Shown: positions 18,433 to 27,643 of the stretch, one piece after another | Position numbering within the stretch: position 1 is the stretch's first letter | How the letters are laid out: every line of letters begins with the position of its first letter | Origin: UBA830 sp002295635 | GTDB taxonomy: Bacteria > Pseudomonadota > Alphaproteobacteria > MPNO01 > UBA830 | DNA length: 64,000 nucleotides | Assembly: GCA_002295635.1 (NCBI GenBank) | Contig: DBHK01000026.1 | Span: 90,314-154,313, forward strand | Reading direction: 5' to 3' | Program-made: the position numbers and the translations under genes | Notes under the pieces: model-generated | Seen by the model: only the letters and a program-made list of their open reading frames with translations | What the model was told of the DNA's origin: nothing | Databases searched by the model: none

Positions 18433-19689
18433 TTGGTCGGAGCTTTTTTTAATGGTGCTCCCCTTTTGTCCGACACAACCCGTGATATCAGTAATGTAGG
18501 TGTCCTAAGTACTTGCCAAATGCTCTTTGGAACAGGACGCGGCCTATTCATGGTGACCGCACCCGCAGTGGCTTTATTGCCGGGATTTTCACCTCATCTT
18601 GCGCTAGCGACGCTTCCTGCGGCAACCGTTGTGATCGGAACAGCCCTGTCCGCATGGATCGCATCGATGATTTCGCGAAAGACGGGCCGACAATTCGGGT
18701 TCCTGATTGGGACAGCTTTAGCGGCAGCAAGCGGAATCTTATGTTTTTTTGCCGTGATTTATATGAATTTTTGGCTTTTATCTTTTGGAGGCTTGGTGTT
18801 TGGATTCTTTGCGGGCTTTGCGCAGCTATACCGTTTCGCTGCGGCCGACGGTATAGCCGAAAGGTACCGCAGTATAGCAATTTCACTAGTTCTCGCAGGC
18901 GGAGTTTTTGCTGGTTTTGCGGGTGCGGGACTCGCCGTATGGGGGGAAAACCTGGTACCCGCCGACTGGTATTCTGGTGAAGTGCGCCAGTTTGGGGGCA
19001 CTTTCCTTTTCTTAACGGGAACGGCACTGGTCGCCGCGATTGCACTTCTTTTCTTACGGATCCCCAATCTGACAAAAGCACAACTCGAAGGTGAGCAACG
19101 CCCGATTTGGGAGATTATGAAACAACCCGTATTTATCGCCGCGGCCGTCTCAGCGACGGTCGGACAATGTGTTATGAATTTCCTGATGACTGCGACACCG
19201 ATAGCAATGATCTCTATTTGCGGCCACAGTTTCGGTGCAACCGCGAGCGTAATTGCATGGCATACATTCGCCATGTTTGCTCCCGGTTTTATTACCGGTT
19301 TTCTGATCCGTAAACTCGGCGAAGTAAAAATTATAATGATCGGCCTAGTTCTTGAAGCTGCCTGTATCGCGGTAGCGCTCTCGGGCATCACCGTTCTAGA
19401 TTTTTGGCTGTCTATGTTCTTACTTGGTGTCGGCTGGAACTTCACGTTCACCGCCGCGACCAGCTTGATGACAACCGCTTACAAACCTGCTGAACGGGCA
19501 AAGACCCAAGGCATGATGAACCAAGTCATCTACACCGTCGTCGCGTGTGGTGCATTATCCTCTGGTGCATTTATTCACTATTTCGGCTGGGACTGGGTGA
19601 ATATAGGCGCCATACCTCTGCTTATCGTAGCTGCCGCCGTAACGCTATGGTATGTCGCCAGCGAGAAAAAAGCCGCTTTGGCTAATTGA
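18433..19689 (+). CDS. MFS transporter
   Basis: Up to 418 residues with about twelve transmembrane helices. Landmarks are the loop ISRKTGRQFGF after helix 2 and the AQLYRFAAADG segment in helix 5, which are typical of a proteobacterial MFS branch of unknown substrate. The start is not settled: the frame opens upstream without any ATG or GTG, so TTG at 18433 or 18466, or ATG at 18520, must be used. The first recognisable family residues are about DISNVGVLSTCQML, favouring the TTG at 18466. It precedes the TRAP operon by about 100 bases but may be separately transcribed. Confidence 0.82.
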   Translation: MVGAFFNGAPLLSDTTRDISNVGVLSTCQMLFGTGRGLFMVTAPAVALLPGFSPHLALATLPAATVVIGTALSAWIASMISRKTGRQFGFLIGTALAAASGILCFFAVIYMNFWLLSFGGLVFGFFAGFAQLYRFAAADGIAERYRSIAISLVLAGGVFAGFAGAGLAVWGENLVPADWYSGEVRQFGGTFLFLTGTALVAAIALLFLRIPNLTKAQLEGEQRPIWEIMKQPVFIAAAVSATVGQCVMNFLMTATPIAMISICGHSFGATASVIAWHTFAMFAPGFITGFLIRKLGEVKIIMIGLVLEAACIAVALSGITVLDFWLSMFLLGVGWNFTFTAATSLMTTAYKPAERAKTQGMMNQVIYTVVACGALSSGAFIHYFGWDWVNIGAIPLLIVAAAVTLWYVASEKKAALAN

Positions 19690-19790
19690 CATGCATACCC
19701 GGAAAAACGTCGTTTGGCTTGCGTCCCGAACAAAAATGGGGGACCCTCAAAATACCTAAAAGGGTGATTTAAATAACAGGGAGAATAATT

Positions 19791-20786
19791 ATGAATAGAT
19801 TTTCTATTTCAGCCGTTGCGGCGGTTGCCTTGAGTGGGGTTCTCGCAATCCCTGCTGCACACGCTGCTGAAGTTACACTTAAAGGAATCTCGGGCTGGCC
19901 AAAGAGCTTTCCAATGGTTGCAAAGGATTATCTGCCATTCATTGAGGAAGCTAACAAACGTGGTAAGGGGCATTTCAAAATCAAATGGACCGGTGGCTCT
20001 GAGCTAGGAAAGCCTGCAGCTCAAGCGAAGGGTTTTAAGTCCGGCATATACGACCTCATGTACACGGCTGCCAGTTATCTGCAGGGGTCCATCCCAGAAG
20101 TTGATGCTCTTTCTGCTCAGCAAATCAAGCCTTGGGATGCTCGAAAAAGCGGTGGAATGGCAGTGCTAAATAAAGCTGTGAGCAAACGTTTAAACGGGAT
20201 CATACTATCGCACACCGCTTCAAGTGTTCAGTTCCAGTTGTATCTGAGAAAGAAACCGGAAATTGGACCTGACGGAGTTGTATCACTCAAGGGCTTCAAA
20301 ATGCGCTCCGTTCCAATTTACGACGGTTTTCTAAAGGCTCTTGGTGCTACTACAATGACGGTACACGTTCCAGAAATATACGAGGCACTCCAACGTGGCG
20401 TCGTCGACGGCTTCCCCTTTCCGAATCTTTGGACCCGTAAGTTTAAATGGAACAAGTTTGTAACCCATACAGTCCACCCATCGTTCTATCAGATCGAGGC
20501 CTGCACCTTTATAAGCAATAAGGCGCTCGCAAAACTGAGCCCCGAAGGTAAGAAGATTATGCTCAAGGTAGGGGAAGACTGGGAGAGAATTTCTGCAGGA
20601 ATTTGGTCCCCACAGGTCGCCCAAGAGAGAGAAGTTTATAAAAAGGGTGGCGCTAAAGAAGTCGTGATGTCAGGTGCTGCAGCGAAGAAATATATTGCGC
20701 TGGCAAATGGCACGCCCGTTAAGAGGCTTAAAAATCTGAACTCACCTGAAGCTAAAGAGTTGAGCAAACTCTTCCACGGTCAGTAA
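19791..20786 (+). CDS. dctP: TRAP transporter substrate-binding protein (DctP family)
   Basis: 331-residue periplasmic binding protein for an organic acid. It has a classic signal peptide cleaved after about residue 25 (PAAHA). The conserved carboxylate-binding Arg is Arg172 in LKGFKMRS, followed by the VPEIYEALQRGVVDG motif of the family. A ribosome site GGGAG stands 7 bases before ATG. It heads an operon with dctQ, dctM and a molybdenum hydroxylase large subunit, so the imported ligand is probably the hydroxylase substrate or a related acid. The ligand itself cannot be read from sequence. Confidence 0.93.
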   Translation: MNRFSISAVAAVALSGVLAIPAAHAAEVTLKGISGWPKSFPMVAKDYLPFIEEANKRGKGHFKIKWTGGSELGKPAAQAKGFKSGIYDLMYTAASYLQGSIPEVDALSAQQIKPWDARKSGGMAVLNKAVSKRLNGIILSHTASSVQFQLYLRKKPEIGPDGVVSLKGFKMRSVPIYDGFLKALGATTMTVHVPEIYEALQRGVVDGFPFPNLWTRKFKWNKFVTHTVHPSFYQIEACTFISNKALAKLSPEGKKIMLKVGEDWERISAGIWSPQVAQEREVYKKGGAKEVVMSGAAAKKYIALANGTPVKRLKNLNSPEAKELSKLFHGQ

Positions 20787-20803
20787 ATTTAGCCAAATAT
20801 ATT

Positions 20804-20831
20804 GCCCCCTAACCTTCATAGGTTAGGGGGC
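20804..20831. promoter_or_regulatory. Strong hairpin between dctP and dctQ
   Basis: A perfect 11-base-pair stem (GCCCCCTAACC and its complement) with a 6-base loop (TTCATA), starting 17 bases after the dctP stop and ending 20 bases before the dctQ start. No T-run follows, so it is not a standard terminator. Such hairpins after binding-protein genes commonly protect the upstream mRNA from 3' decay or cause partial termination, giving more binding protein than permease. That role is inferred. Confidence 0.7.
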
Positions 20832-20851
20832 CCTTATTAAGCGTTAGCAAT

Positions 20852-21364
20852 ATGACCATCTTAACCAATGCTTATAATAAGCTTATATTTGGCTTGGCCG
20901 TAATCGGAGGAATACTCCTCGCGGTTATATTCCTGGGAATAATCTGTGACGTTACCCTTCGAACAATAGGTTTCAATTCGCTTCAGTGGTACAGCGCCGT
21001 GGCGGAATACAGTCTCTTTTTCTGTACCATGTTTGGCGCACCCTATCTGGTCCGGCATAAAGGTCACGTCGTAGTCGAGTCGTTGAGGCTCGCAATGCCG
21101 CTAAAAATTCGCCAGATTTTAGAAAAAATTGTGTATCTTGTATGCATTTTTCTATCCCTTCTCTTCGTTTATTATGGGTTACTTGAGACCATAGAGGCAA
21201 TCAAAACCGGAGAGCAGGATCTTCGTTCGGTTGACATGCCAAAATGGCTACTAATGGTGCCATTCCCAATTGGGTTCTCGCTCGTTGCAATCGAGTTCAC
21301 GAGGTACTTGCTTGGTTTTGACAGTTATTACTCTAATAAAGCCAGCTCCGGGGAATCCCTCTAA
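20852..21364 (+). CDS. dctQ: TRAP transporter small permease (DctQ family)
   Basis: 170 residues with four transmembrane helices, the usual size for the small TRAP membrane subunit that supports the large permease. The family-typical segments AEYSLFFCTMFGAPYLVRHKG and a following amphipathic loop are visible. Its TAA shares one base with the dctM ATG (TAATG), so translation is coupled. It lies downstream of the dctP hairpin and so may be expressed at a lower level than dctP. Confidence 0.9.
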   Translation: MTILTNAYNKLIFGLAVIGGILLAVIFLGIICDVTLRTIGFNSLQWYSAVAEYSLFFCTMFGAPYLVRHKGHVVVESLRLAMPLKIRQILEKIVYLVCIFLSLLFVYYGLLETIEAIKTGEQDLRSVDMPKWLLMVPFPIGFSLVAIEFTRYLLGFDSYYSNKASSGESL

Positions 21365-22710
21365 TGGAAATACTCACAGAGTGGTATTCCATTGCTGGCT
21401 TTCTAGTCGGAATGATTATCGTATTGATGCTTCTCGGCCTCCCGGTCGCATTCGCATTTCTAACTACGAATATAATTGGCGCAGCCATTTTTATGGGTGA
21501 CGGCACCCTGACCGGTGGGTTAGATGCGATGCCGCTCATAGTTTCTAATGCGGTGGATTCAGTGGCCATTTTCGCGCTCATTCCAGTACCGTTATTTATC
21601 ATTATGGGTGAACTATTTTTCCATACGGGTCTCGCCGTTCGTGTTTTTGATGCCTTGGACCGATGCTTCGGTCGCCTCCCGGGGAGGCTTTCGTATATCA
21701 CAGTGGCAGGTGGAACGATTTTCGCCACCCTTTCTGGCTCTACTATGGCAAATACTGCAATGATGGGCTCGCTTATGGTCCCCGAGATGACGAAACGGGG
21801 ATACAAAGGCCATATGTCCATGGGCCCGATTTTAGGAACCGGTGGCTTGGCAATGATCATTCCGCCATCAGCCTTGGCCGTCTTGCTTGCAAGTCTAGCA
21901 GAGATCGATATTGGCGGGCTCTTGATTGCTGGGGTGATACCCGGCCTTATATTGGCCGTCTTGTATTCAATTCTTATCTACGGACAAGTAAAACTGGACC
22001 CAGAGGCGGCCCCTGAATATTCAGTTGAACCATCGCCTCTAAAAGAAATTATCTGGTCGCTCATTGTAAATGTTCTCCCGATGGGCTTTATCGTGTTTTG
22101 TGTAATCGGCTTGATAATTTTGGGAGTAGCCACTCCAACTGAAGCAGCCGGTTTCGGGGCCCTCGGTGTTGTCATATTGGGTGTTCTTTTCCGGGTATTG
22201 ACATGGGAGGTGATTGTAAAGTCGTTCGCAGGGTCCCTACGAGTGACCGCTATGGTTCTGCTCATTATTTTAGCATCAACTACATTCAGCCAGCTTTTGG
22301 CATTTACCGGAGCAAGTGCCGGTCTAATCGAATGGGCGACAGAGGTTAAATTGGCTCCCCTTGTCATCCTTCTGATCATGTTTGGGGTGTTACTAATCCT
22401 TGGGATGTTCATGGATCAGGTTTCGATGATGCTTTTAACCGTGCCAATCTTCTTCCCACTCGCAGAAACTTTGCAATTTGATCTCGTGTGGTTTGGACTG
22501 ATAATGCTTTTGGCACTTGAAATTAGTCTCACCACACCACCGTTTGGCTTGCTTTTATTTGTTATGGTAGCGGTTGCCCCCAAGGGAACCACTCTTTGGC
22601 AGGTCGCAAAAGCAGCCGCGCCTTATATCGGTTGTGCGCTAATTGTGCTCGTGCTTCTTATTATATTTCCCGAGTTGGCACTTTACCTACCTAGTCTTAT
22701 GAATAGTTAA
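21364..22710 (+). CDS. dctM: TRAP transporter large permease (DctM family)
   Basis: 448 residues with about twelve hydrophobic segments, the sodium-coupled transport subunit of the TRAP system. Family landmarks are the GLPVAFAFL start region, ATLSGSTMANTAMMG with its Ser/Asn-rich reentrant hairpin, GTGGLAMIIPPSA, the later ATPTEAAGFGALG repeat half, and LTTPPFGLLLF near the end. The next gene, a molybdenum hydroxylase large subunit, begins only 10 bases after the stop, so the transporter and the enzyme are one operon. Confidence 0.93.
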   Translation: MEILTEWYSIAGFLVGMIIVLMLLGLPVAFAFLTTNIIGAAIFMGDGTLTGGLDAMPLIVSNAVDSVAIFALIPVPLFIIMGELFFHTGLAVRVFDALDRCFGRLPGRLSYITVAGGTIFATLSGSTMANTAMMGSLMVPEMTKRGYKGHMSMGPILGTGGLAMIIPPSALAVLLASLAEIDIGGLLIAGVIPGLILAVLYSILIYGQVKLDPEAAPEYSVEPSPLKEIIWSLIVNVLPMGFIVFCVIGLIILGVATPTEAAGFGALGVVILGVLFRVLTWEVIVKSFAGSLRVTAMVLLIILASTTFSQLLAFTGASAGLIEWATEVKLAPLVILLIMFGVLLILGMFMDQVSMMLLTVPIFFPLAETLQFDLVWFGLIMLLALEISLTTPPFGLLLFVMVAVAPKGTTLWQVAKAAAPYIGCALIVLVLLIIFPELALYLPSLMNS

Positions 22711-22720
22711 CGTTAGTGTA

Positions 22721-25078
22721 ATGTCCACCCCCCTCGCCTCAGGATCTCCCATTGGCCAATCCCCAGCGCGGCTTATGGCACGAAGAGCAGTGGAGGGTCG
22801 CGGCCGTCATGTTGATGATTTCACTATGGCCAGAACGGTTGAAGTAGCTTTCGTACGCAGTCCTTTCGCCCATGCCGATATAGGAGATATAAATACGGCA
22901 GCGGCATCTAAGTTACCGGGCGTCGTAGCCATCGTAACGGGTCGGGAAATTGCTAACCACATGACGCCGTGGACCGGCATAATGGACAACCAGCCAGCAC
23001 TAAAATCTGTTCCTCAGTATGCCTTAGCGGTAGATCGAGCAACCTGGCAGGGAGAACCTGTGATTGCAGTTGTCGCGCAAACCCGCTCCATAGCCGAAGA
23101 CGCCGCCGACATGGTCGTCATCGACTGGACCGAGAAGCCGGTCGTTGCCGATATGCTCTCCGCGCTCGACCCCACCGCTCCAGTTCTGCACCCGGAATTA
23201 GGTGACAACAAGATGTTCGAACGAAGCGTCGAAAAAGGTGATGTAGATACCGCCTTTAATAACGCGGCGTATGTGGTTGAGGGAACGTTTGATTTTGGTC
23301 GCCACACTGGTGTGACGCTGGAACCCCGAACTATGGTATCATCATGGGATGCCTCCGAAGGTCAGCTGACCGTCCATTATGGCGGTCAGGCCGTTCACAT
23401 GATCCAGGTTCTATTTTCAAAACATCTCGGTATTCCTGAGCGAAATATCCGCGTCGTAGCTGGGGATTGCGGTGGCTCTTATGGGATTAAAAGTCATCTT
23501 TATGGCGACGAATTTGCTACCGCTGTTCTCTCAATGATGCTCAATCGACCGGTACGCTATCGCGCTGACCGAATCGAGAGTTTTGTCTCGGATATTCATG
23601 CTCGTCAGCACCGACTATCTGGTCGAATGGGCGTCGATATACACGGGAAGATCGTTGCCTTTGAATTCGACGACATTACCGCAGCCGGCGCATATTCCGC
23701 CTATCCACGCACCAGCTGCGTCGAGGCCAACCAAGTACTAAACATAGCTGGCGGACCGTACAATATCGAAAACTTTCGTGCCAAAACTACTGTTGTTTTT
23801 CAGAACATGGTTCCCACGTCTCAATATCGTGCAGTAGGTCATCCGATGGGTATCGTTATCTGCGATAGTCTGTTGGACAAGGCTGCCGCAGCGGTAGGTA
23901 TGGACCGTATGGAAATTCGGCGGCGTAATCTTATCTCAGACGATGCTTACCCCGCAGCTTCGCCCGCAGGTATTCCATTACACGATCTGTCACATCAAGC
24001 ATGTCTTGAAAAGCTTGCAGAGGTGATAAATGTCGAAGCGCTTAAAGAGGACCAAACTGCCGCTCGTGAAAGAGGCATTCATCGGGGAATTGGCTACGCC
24101 TCTTTTATAAAGGGTACAAACCCAGGCGCTCTGATTTACGGCCCTGCCAAAGTGCCGATTTCAGCACAAGACGGTACCACAATTCGACTGGAGCCAGCGG
24201 GCGGGGTTACTGTTCTTACTGGCGTGACAGAGCAAGGCCAAGGAACAGAGACTGCCCTCGCACAGGTGGTTGCATCGGCAATCGGTGTTCGATTTGACGA
24301 TGTTCGCGTGGTAACCGGCGATACAAATGCGGTTCCCTATGGAGGCGGCACATATGGGTCCCGGGGCGCTGGAATCGGCGGAGAAGCCTCATGGAAGGCC
24401 GGGCAGACATTACGTAAGCAAATTTTAGAACTAGCCGGCGTTTTATTGCAGACCGATGCTGACACACTCGATATCCAAGAGAGTATAGTGATCAACGCTG
24501 ATGACCACGCCGAACGGATCTCATTGGCGGAGCTTGGGAACATAGCCTTCCTCCGATCCTTTGAGTTACCGGACGACTACCATCCGGTTCTAGTTGCGAC
24601 CGAGAGGTTTCGCGTCAGAGACTATATTTTTACCAATGCCGCTCATGCCGCATATGTCGAGGTCGACCCCGATACAGGCTTTATAAAAGTTTTAAACTAT
24701 TGGGTCGTGGAGGATTGCGGCCGCGTGATCAACCCGCAGCTTGTCGCGGAGCAACAACGAGGTTCGGTGGTACATGGCCTAGGTGATGCCTTGTATGAGC
24801 ACTGTATTTACGATGCAGCAGGTCAACTGCAGAACGCTACGATGGCCGACTACCTCGTTCCAATGTCAGGTGAATCGCCAGACATCGTTATCGAACACGT
24901 ATCTACACCAACATCGAAAACAACTCTTGGAGCAAAAGGTGCAGGTGAGAGCGGCATGGCCGGTGTCCCCCAGTCTATACTTAGCGCTGTTAACGATGCG
25001 ATCCGGCCGTTTGAGGGTGAGGTATCCGCGGTCCCCATAACGCCGGAAGATGTTTTAAAAGCTACCGGCCGACTATAG
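22721..25078 (+). CDS. Molybdenum hydroxylase large subunit, copy 1 (xanthine dehydrogenase/CoxL family), orphan
   Basis: 785 residues that bind the molybdopterin cofactor and hydroxylate a carbon centre with water as oxygen donor. The catalytic Glu743 is in LGAKGAGESG, and the cofactor segments GVTEQGQGTETALAQ and GGTYGSRG are present. The loop that in CO dehydrogenase carries the Cu-linked Cys reads SQYRAVGHP here (about 367-375), so it is not a CO dehydrogenase. It is the last gene of the TRAP operon and has no adjacent FAD or 2Fe-2S subunit; it probably borrows those from 29716-31067. It is much closer to copy 2 than to copy 3 by eye. Confidence 0.9.
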   Translation: MSTPLASGSPIGQSPARLMARRAVEGRGRHVDDFTMARTVEVAFVRSPFAHADIGDINTAAASKLPGVVAIVTGREIANHMTPWTGIMDNQPALKSVPQYALAVDRATWQGEPVIAVVAQTRSIAEDAADMVVIDWTEKPVVADMLSALDPTAPVLHPELGDNKMFERSVEKGDVDTAFNNAAYVVEGTFDFGRHTGVTLEPRTMVSSWDASEGQLTVHYGGQAVHMIQVLFSKHLGIPERNIRVVAGDCGGSYGIKSHLYGDEFATAVLSMMLNRPVRYRADRIESFVSDIHARQHRLSGRMGVDIHGKIVAFEFDDITAAGAYSAYPRTSCVEANQVLNIAGGPYNIENFRAKTTVVFQNMVPTSQYRAVGHPMGIVICDSLLDKAAAAVGMDRMEIRRRNLISDDAYPAASPAGIPLHDLSHQACLEKLAEVINVEALKEDQTAARERGIHRGIGYASFIKGTNPGALIYGPAKVPISAQDGTTIRLEPAGGVTVLTGVTEQGQGTETALAQVVASAIGVRFDDVRVVTGDTNAVPYGGGTYGSRGAGIGGEASWKAGQTLRKQILELAGVLLQTDADTLDIQESIVINADDHAERISLAELGNIAFLRSFELPDDYHPVLVATERFRVRDYIFTNAAHAAYVEVDPDTGFIKVLNYWVVEDCGRVINPQLVAEQQRGSVVHGLGDALYEHCIYDAAGQLQNATMADYLVPMSGESPDIVIEHVSTPTSKTTLGAKGAGESGMAGVPQSILSAVNDAIRPFEGEVSAVPITPEDVLKATGRL

Positions 25079-25092
25079 AAAACGGCATATAG

Positions 25093-26328
25093 TCAACGCT
25101 CCTGCAACTTACCCTTCGTACGCGCAACCCATACAGCCAGGCAGCTAATTAGAAATACTCCAAACAATCCGATCACGTAAAATGAGGCTTCTAATCCTAT
25201 GAATTCCGCAAGTGCTCCTATCCCGATTGGGAACAATGCTGCGCCGAGTCTGTTGAAAGAGATACGCAGCGCCGCAACCCTCCCTTGAAGATTCGGCGCC
25301 ACGGCGCGGGAAGCGATAGAAATCATAAGCGGTAAGTTTAAACCTTGGCCGACCCCCCGCAAACCAATTGCCAAAGACAGCAGAAGAAGCCCTTCCAACA
25401 TCGGCGTCAACGCGACGCCGACAATCGCTAACCCAACCATCCAAAGAAGCAACCAGTGATCCGCGAAATGCCGGGTAAGAGAACCAATTGTTAGAGCCGA
25501 TGCTGCCGAGACAAGATTTCCAAAACCGATCAGAAAACCGATCGTAGTCCCATCCAGCCCCAGCTCCTGCCTCAACCAAACGCCATAGAACGACGATTGA
25601 ACCCCGGATCCCGTCTGACGCATAAACGTTGCCATTATCACTAACGCGATCGCCGATGTTGCTAAGAGCGCTAGCGTATCTCGGTAGTCAGATATTTTGA
25701 TCATGAGCCCATTATTCGTCCAGACTGGATTTTCATGCGAACCCTCTCTGAAGAAAACATCCTTTTTTTGACGGCGGGGCAGGAAAGCGGCGGCTAAGAC
25801 ACCGCATGTTAACCAACAGCTCAGAAACACGAAGCCGCCAAGGGGTCCGTAAGTTTCCCACATCAGACCAGCTAAAACTGGCCCAAAGAATCCCCCAGTG
25901 CGGGCCGATGCGGTCATCCGGCCCGCGTAAACGGGAGCCCCTTTCAGAATCGTTCCGACCGCACTCTGGACGCCGATCCAGTTTGTCGTCTCGGCAAATC
26001 CAGTGACAATCTGCAATACCATAGCAGCCCAGATAAACGGAAAGACAGGAAACATGCCTGTGCAAAGCGCACCGATAAGACCCATCCAGATAATCACTTT
26101 TCTTGGACCGTATTTATCGAGCATTACCCCGCCGTGGATGGATAACAGCACCGGTAAAATTTGGCGACAAGAAATAATAATACCGATAATTATGGGGGAA
26201 CCAGTAAGCTCTAAGGCCCAAAGTGGCATCAGCACGTGCATCGTCGGAAATACGTTGCCGGTGAAAAATGCCGTCGCATAAATCGGGGTTTCCAGCCGCC
26301 AATTATACCCGGTGCCAGGTCTTTTCAC
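25093..26328 (-). CDS. MFS transporter
   Basis: 411 residues with about twelve transmembrane helices. The early HGGVMLDKYGPRKVIIW fits the conserved loop between helices 2 and 3, and a long cytoplasmic loop (PRRQKKDVFFREGSHENP) divides the halves. It converges on molybdenum hydroxylase copy 1 with 14 bases between stops. It may move a substrate or product of the surrounding pathway, but this is inferred only from position. Confidence 0.87.
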   Translation of the reverse strand: MKRPGTGYNWRLETPIYATAFFTGNVFPTMHVLMPLWALELTGSPIIIGIIISCRQILPVLLSIHGGVMLDKYGPRKVIIWMGLIGALCTGMFPVFPFIWAAMVLQIVTGFAETTNWIGVQSAVGTILKGAPVYAGRMTASARTGGFFGPVLAGLMWETYGPLGGFVFLSCWLTCGVLAAAFLPRRQKKDVFFREGSHENPVWTNNGLMIKISDYRDTLALLATSAIALVIMATFMRQTGSGVQSSFYGVWLRQELGLDGTTIGFLIGFGNLVSAASALTIGSLTRHFADHWLLLWMVGLAIVGVALTPMLEGLLLLSLAIGLRGVGQGLNLPLMISIASRAVAPNLQGRVAALRISFNRLGAALFPIGIGALAEFIGLEASFYVIGLFGVFLISCLAVWVARTKGKLQER

Positions 26329-26411
26329 GAATTATCTTTAGGCAAACCATTCATATGTACTGGTTTATCCGATAAACATCAGAATTACACATTCTGATAC
26401 TGGAAATCCGC

Positions 26412-27608
26412 ATGACCGATAATCCCAAGGGACAGGTTCTGTCCGATATAAAAGTCCTCGATCTCACACGCGCTCGCTCCGGGCCAACCGCCGTTCGACA
26501 GCTCGCCGATTGGGGTGCAGACGTTGTAAAAATTGAAACACCAGGCGCCGATGCCGATGCCGATCTTGGCCAGCGCAATGCGCCGGACTTTCAGAACTTA
26601 CATCGTAATAAGCAGGCGATGACACTGGATCTCAAATCTGATGGAGGAAAAGAAATATTCTATCGCATGGTCAAAGATGCCGATGTTGTAGTTGAGAATA
26701 TGCGCCCTGGCGTCAAACACCGCCTCGAGGTCGACTATGATACTTTACGTTCGCTTAACCCTCGCGTCGTTTATGCGAGCATCTCCGGATTTGGCCAAGA
26801 CGGGCCCTATTCTGAAAGGCCCTGCTTAGATCAGATTGCGCAGGGCATGGGCGGTCATATGATGGTCACCGGAGTTCCGGGCGAGGGACCGATGCGGTCC
26901 GGCGCCGCAATAAGTGATATGACAGCAGGGATACTATGTGCCAACGGTATTGCGCTAGCGTTACTTGAACGAGAGAAATCCGGCGAAGGGCAGTGGGTTC
27001 AAACATCCCTCCTAGAGGCGATGATATTTCTACTCGATTTCCAAGCCGCTCGGTGGCTGATCGACAAAGAGGTGGCCCCGCAACAAGGTAATCATCACCC
27101 CACAATAGCTCCTATGGGTGCATTCCGGACACAAGACAGCTTCATCAACATTGCACCCATGCCCAATCACTGGTCGGCATTTTGTCAGACATTAGGAATG
27201 GAACGGCTTATTGACGACCCCAAGTATGCAACATTTGATGCCCGTGTTCAGCACCGCGCCGAGCTAATTGTCGAGATCGAAAAATTGACCATCCAAAAGC
27301 CTTCAGAATTTTGGATACAGGCACTGAATAAGGCTAGGGTACCATGCGGACCGATCTACACAATGGATGAGGTATTTGCAGACCCGCAGATCGTGCATAG
27401 CGGCATCGCCAGTAAGGTAACTTCTCCGATACGAGGTGATATTGAGTTGGTGGGTCAGCCACTTCACTTGAGTCGCACTCCGAATCGACACGATGTGAAG
27501 GAGGTGTCCGCGGCTCCTGCTTATGGGGAAAACACGATAGTTTTGTTGAAACGTTATGGATACTCAGACGATGATATCTCCATTCTTAAAAACGAAGGAG
27601 TAATATAG
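26412..27608 (+). CDS. CaiB/BaiF family CoA transferase
   Basis: 398-residue class III CoA transferase, which moves CoA between carboxylic acids. The catalytic Asp169 is in GAAISDMTAG, the conserved position for the enzyme-CoA anhydride. The N-terminal ADWGADVVKIETPGADAD and LHRNKQAMTLDLKSDGG segments are family hallmarks. It diverges from the MFS gene at 25093-26328 by 83 bases. In the context of the nearby aromatic-acid enzymes it may activate a pathway acid as a CoA thioester without ATP. Confidence 0.93.
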   Translation: MTDNPKGQVLSDIKVLDLTRARSGPTAVRQLADWGADVVKIETPGADADADLGQRNAPDFQNLHRNKQAMTLDLKSDGGKEIFYRMVKDADVVVENMRPGVKHRLEVDYDTLRSLNPRVVYASISGFGQDGPYSERPCLDQIAQGMGGHMMVTGVPGEGPMRSGAAISDMTAGILCANGIALALLEREKSGEGQWVQTSLLEAMIFLLDFQAARWLIDKEVAPQQGNHHPTIAPMGAFRTQDSFINIAPMPNHWSAFCQTLGMERLIDDPKYATFDARVQHRAELIVEIEKLTIQKPSEFWIQALNKARVPCGPIYTMDEVFADPQIVHSGIASKVTSPIRGDIELVGQPLHLSRTPNRHDVKEVSAAPAYGENTIVLLKRYGYSDDDISILKNEGVI

Positions 27609-27643
27609 CCGAGAAAGACAGCGACTATTCCACAACTATTCCT

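Noticed and set aside
18759..19451. 230-residue minus-strand frame over the MFS gene
   Set aside because: Antisense shadow of a clear MFS transporter; the translation is low-complexity Ala/Ile/Thr/Lys-rich.
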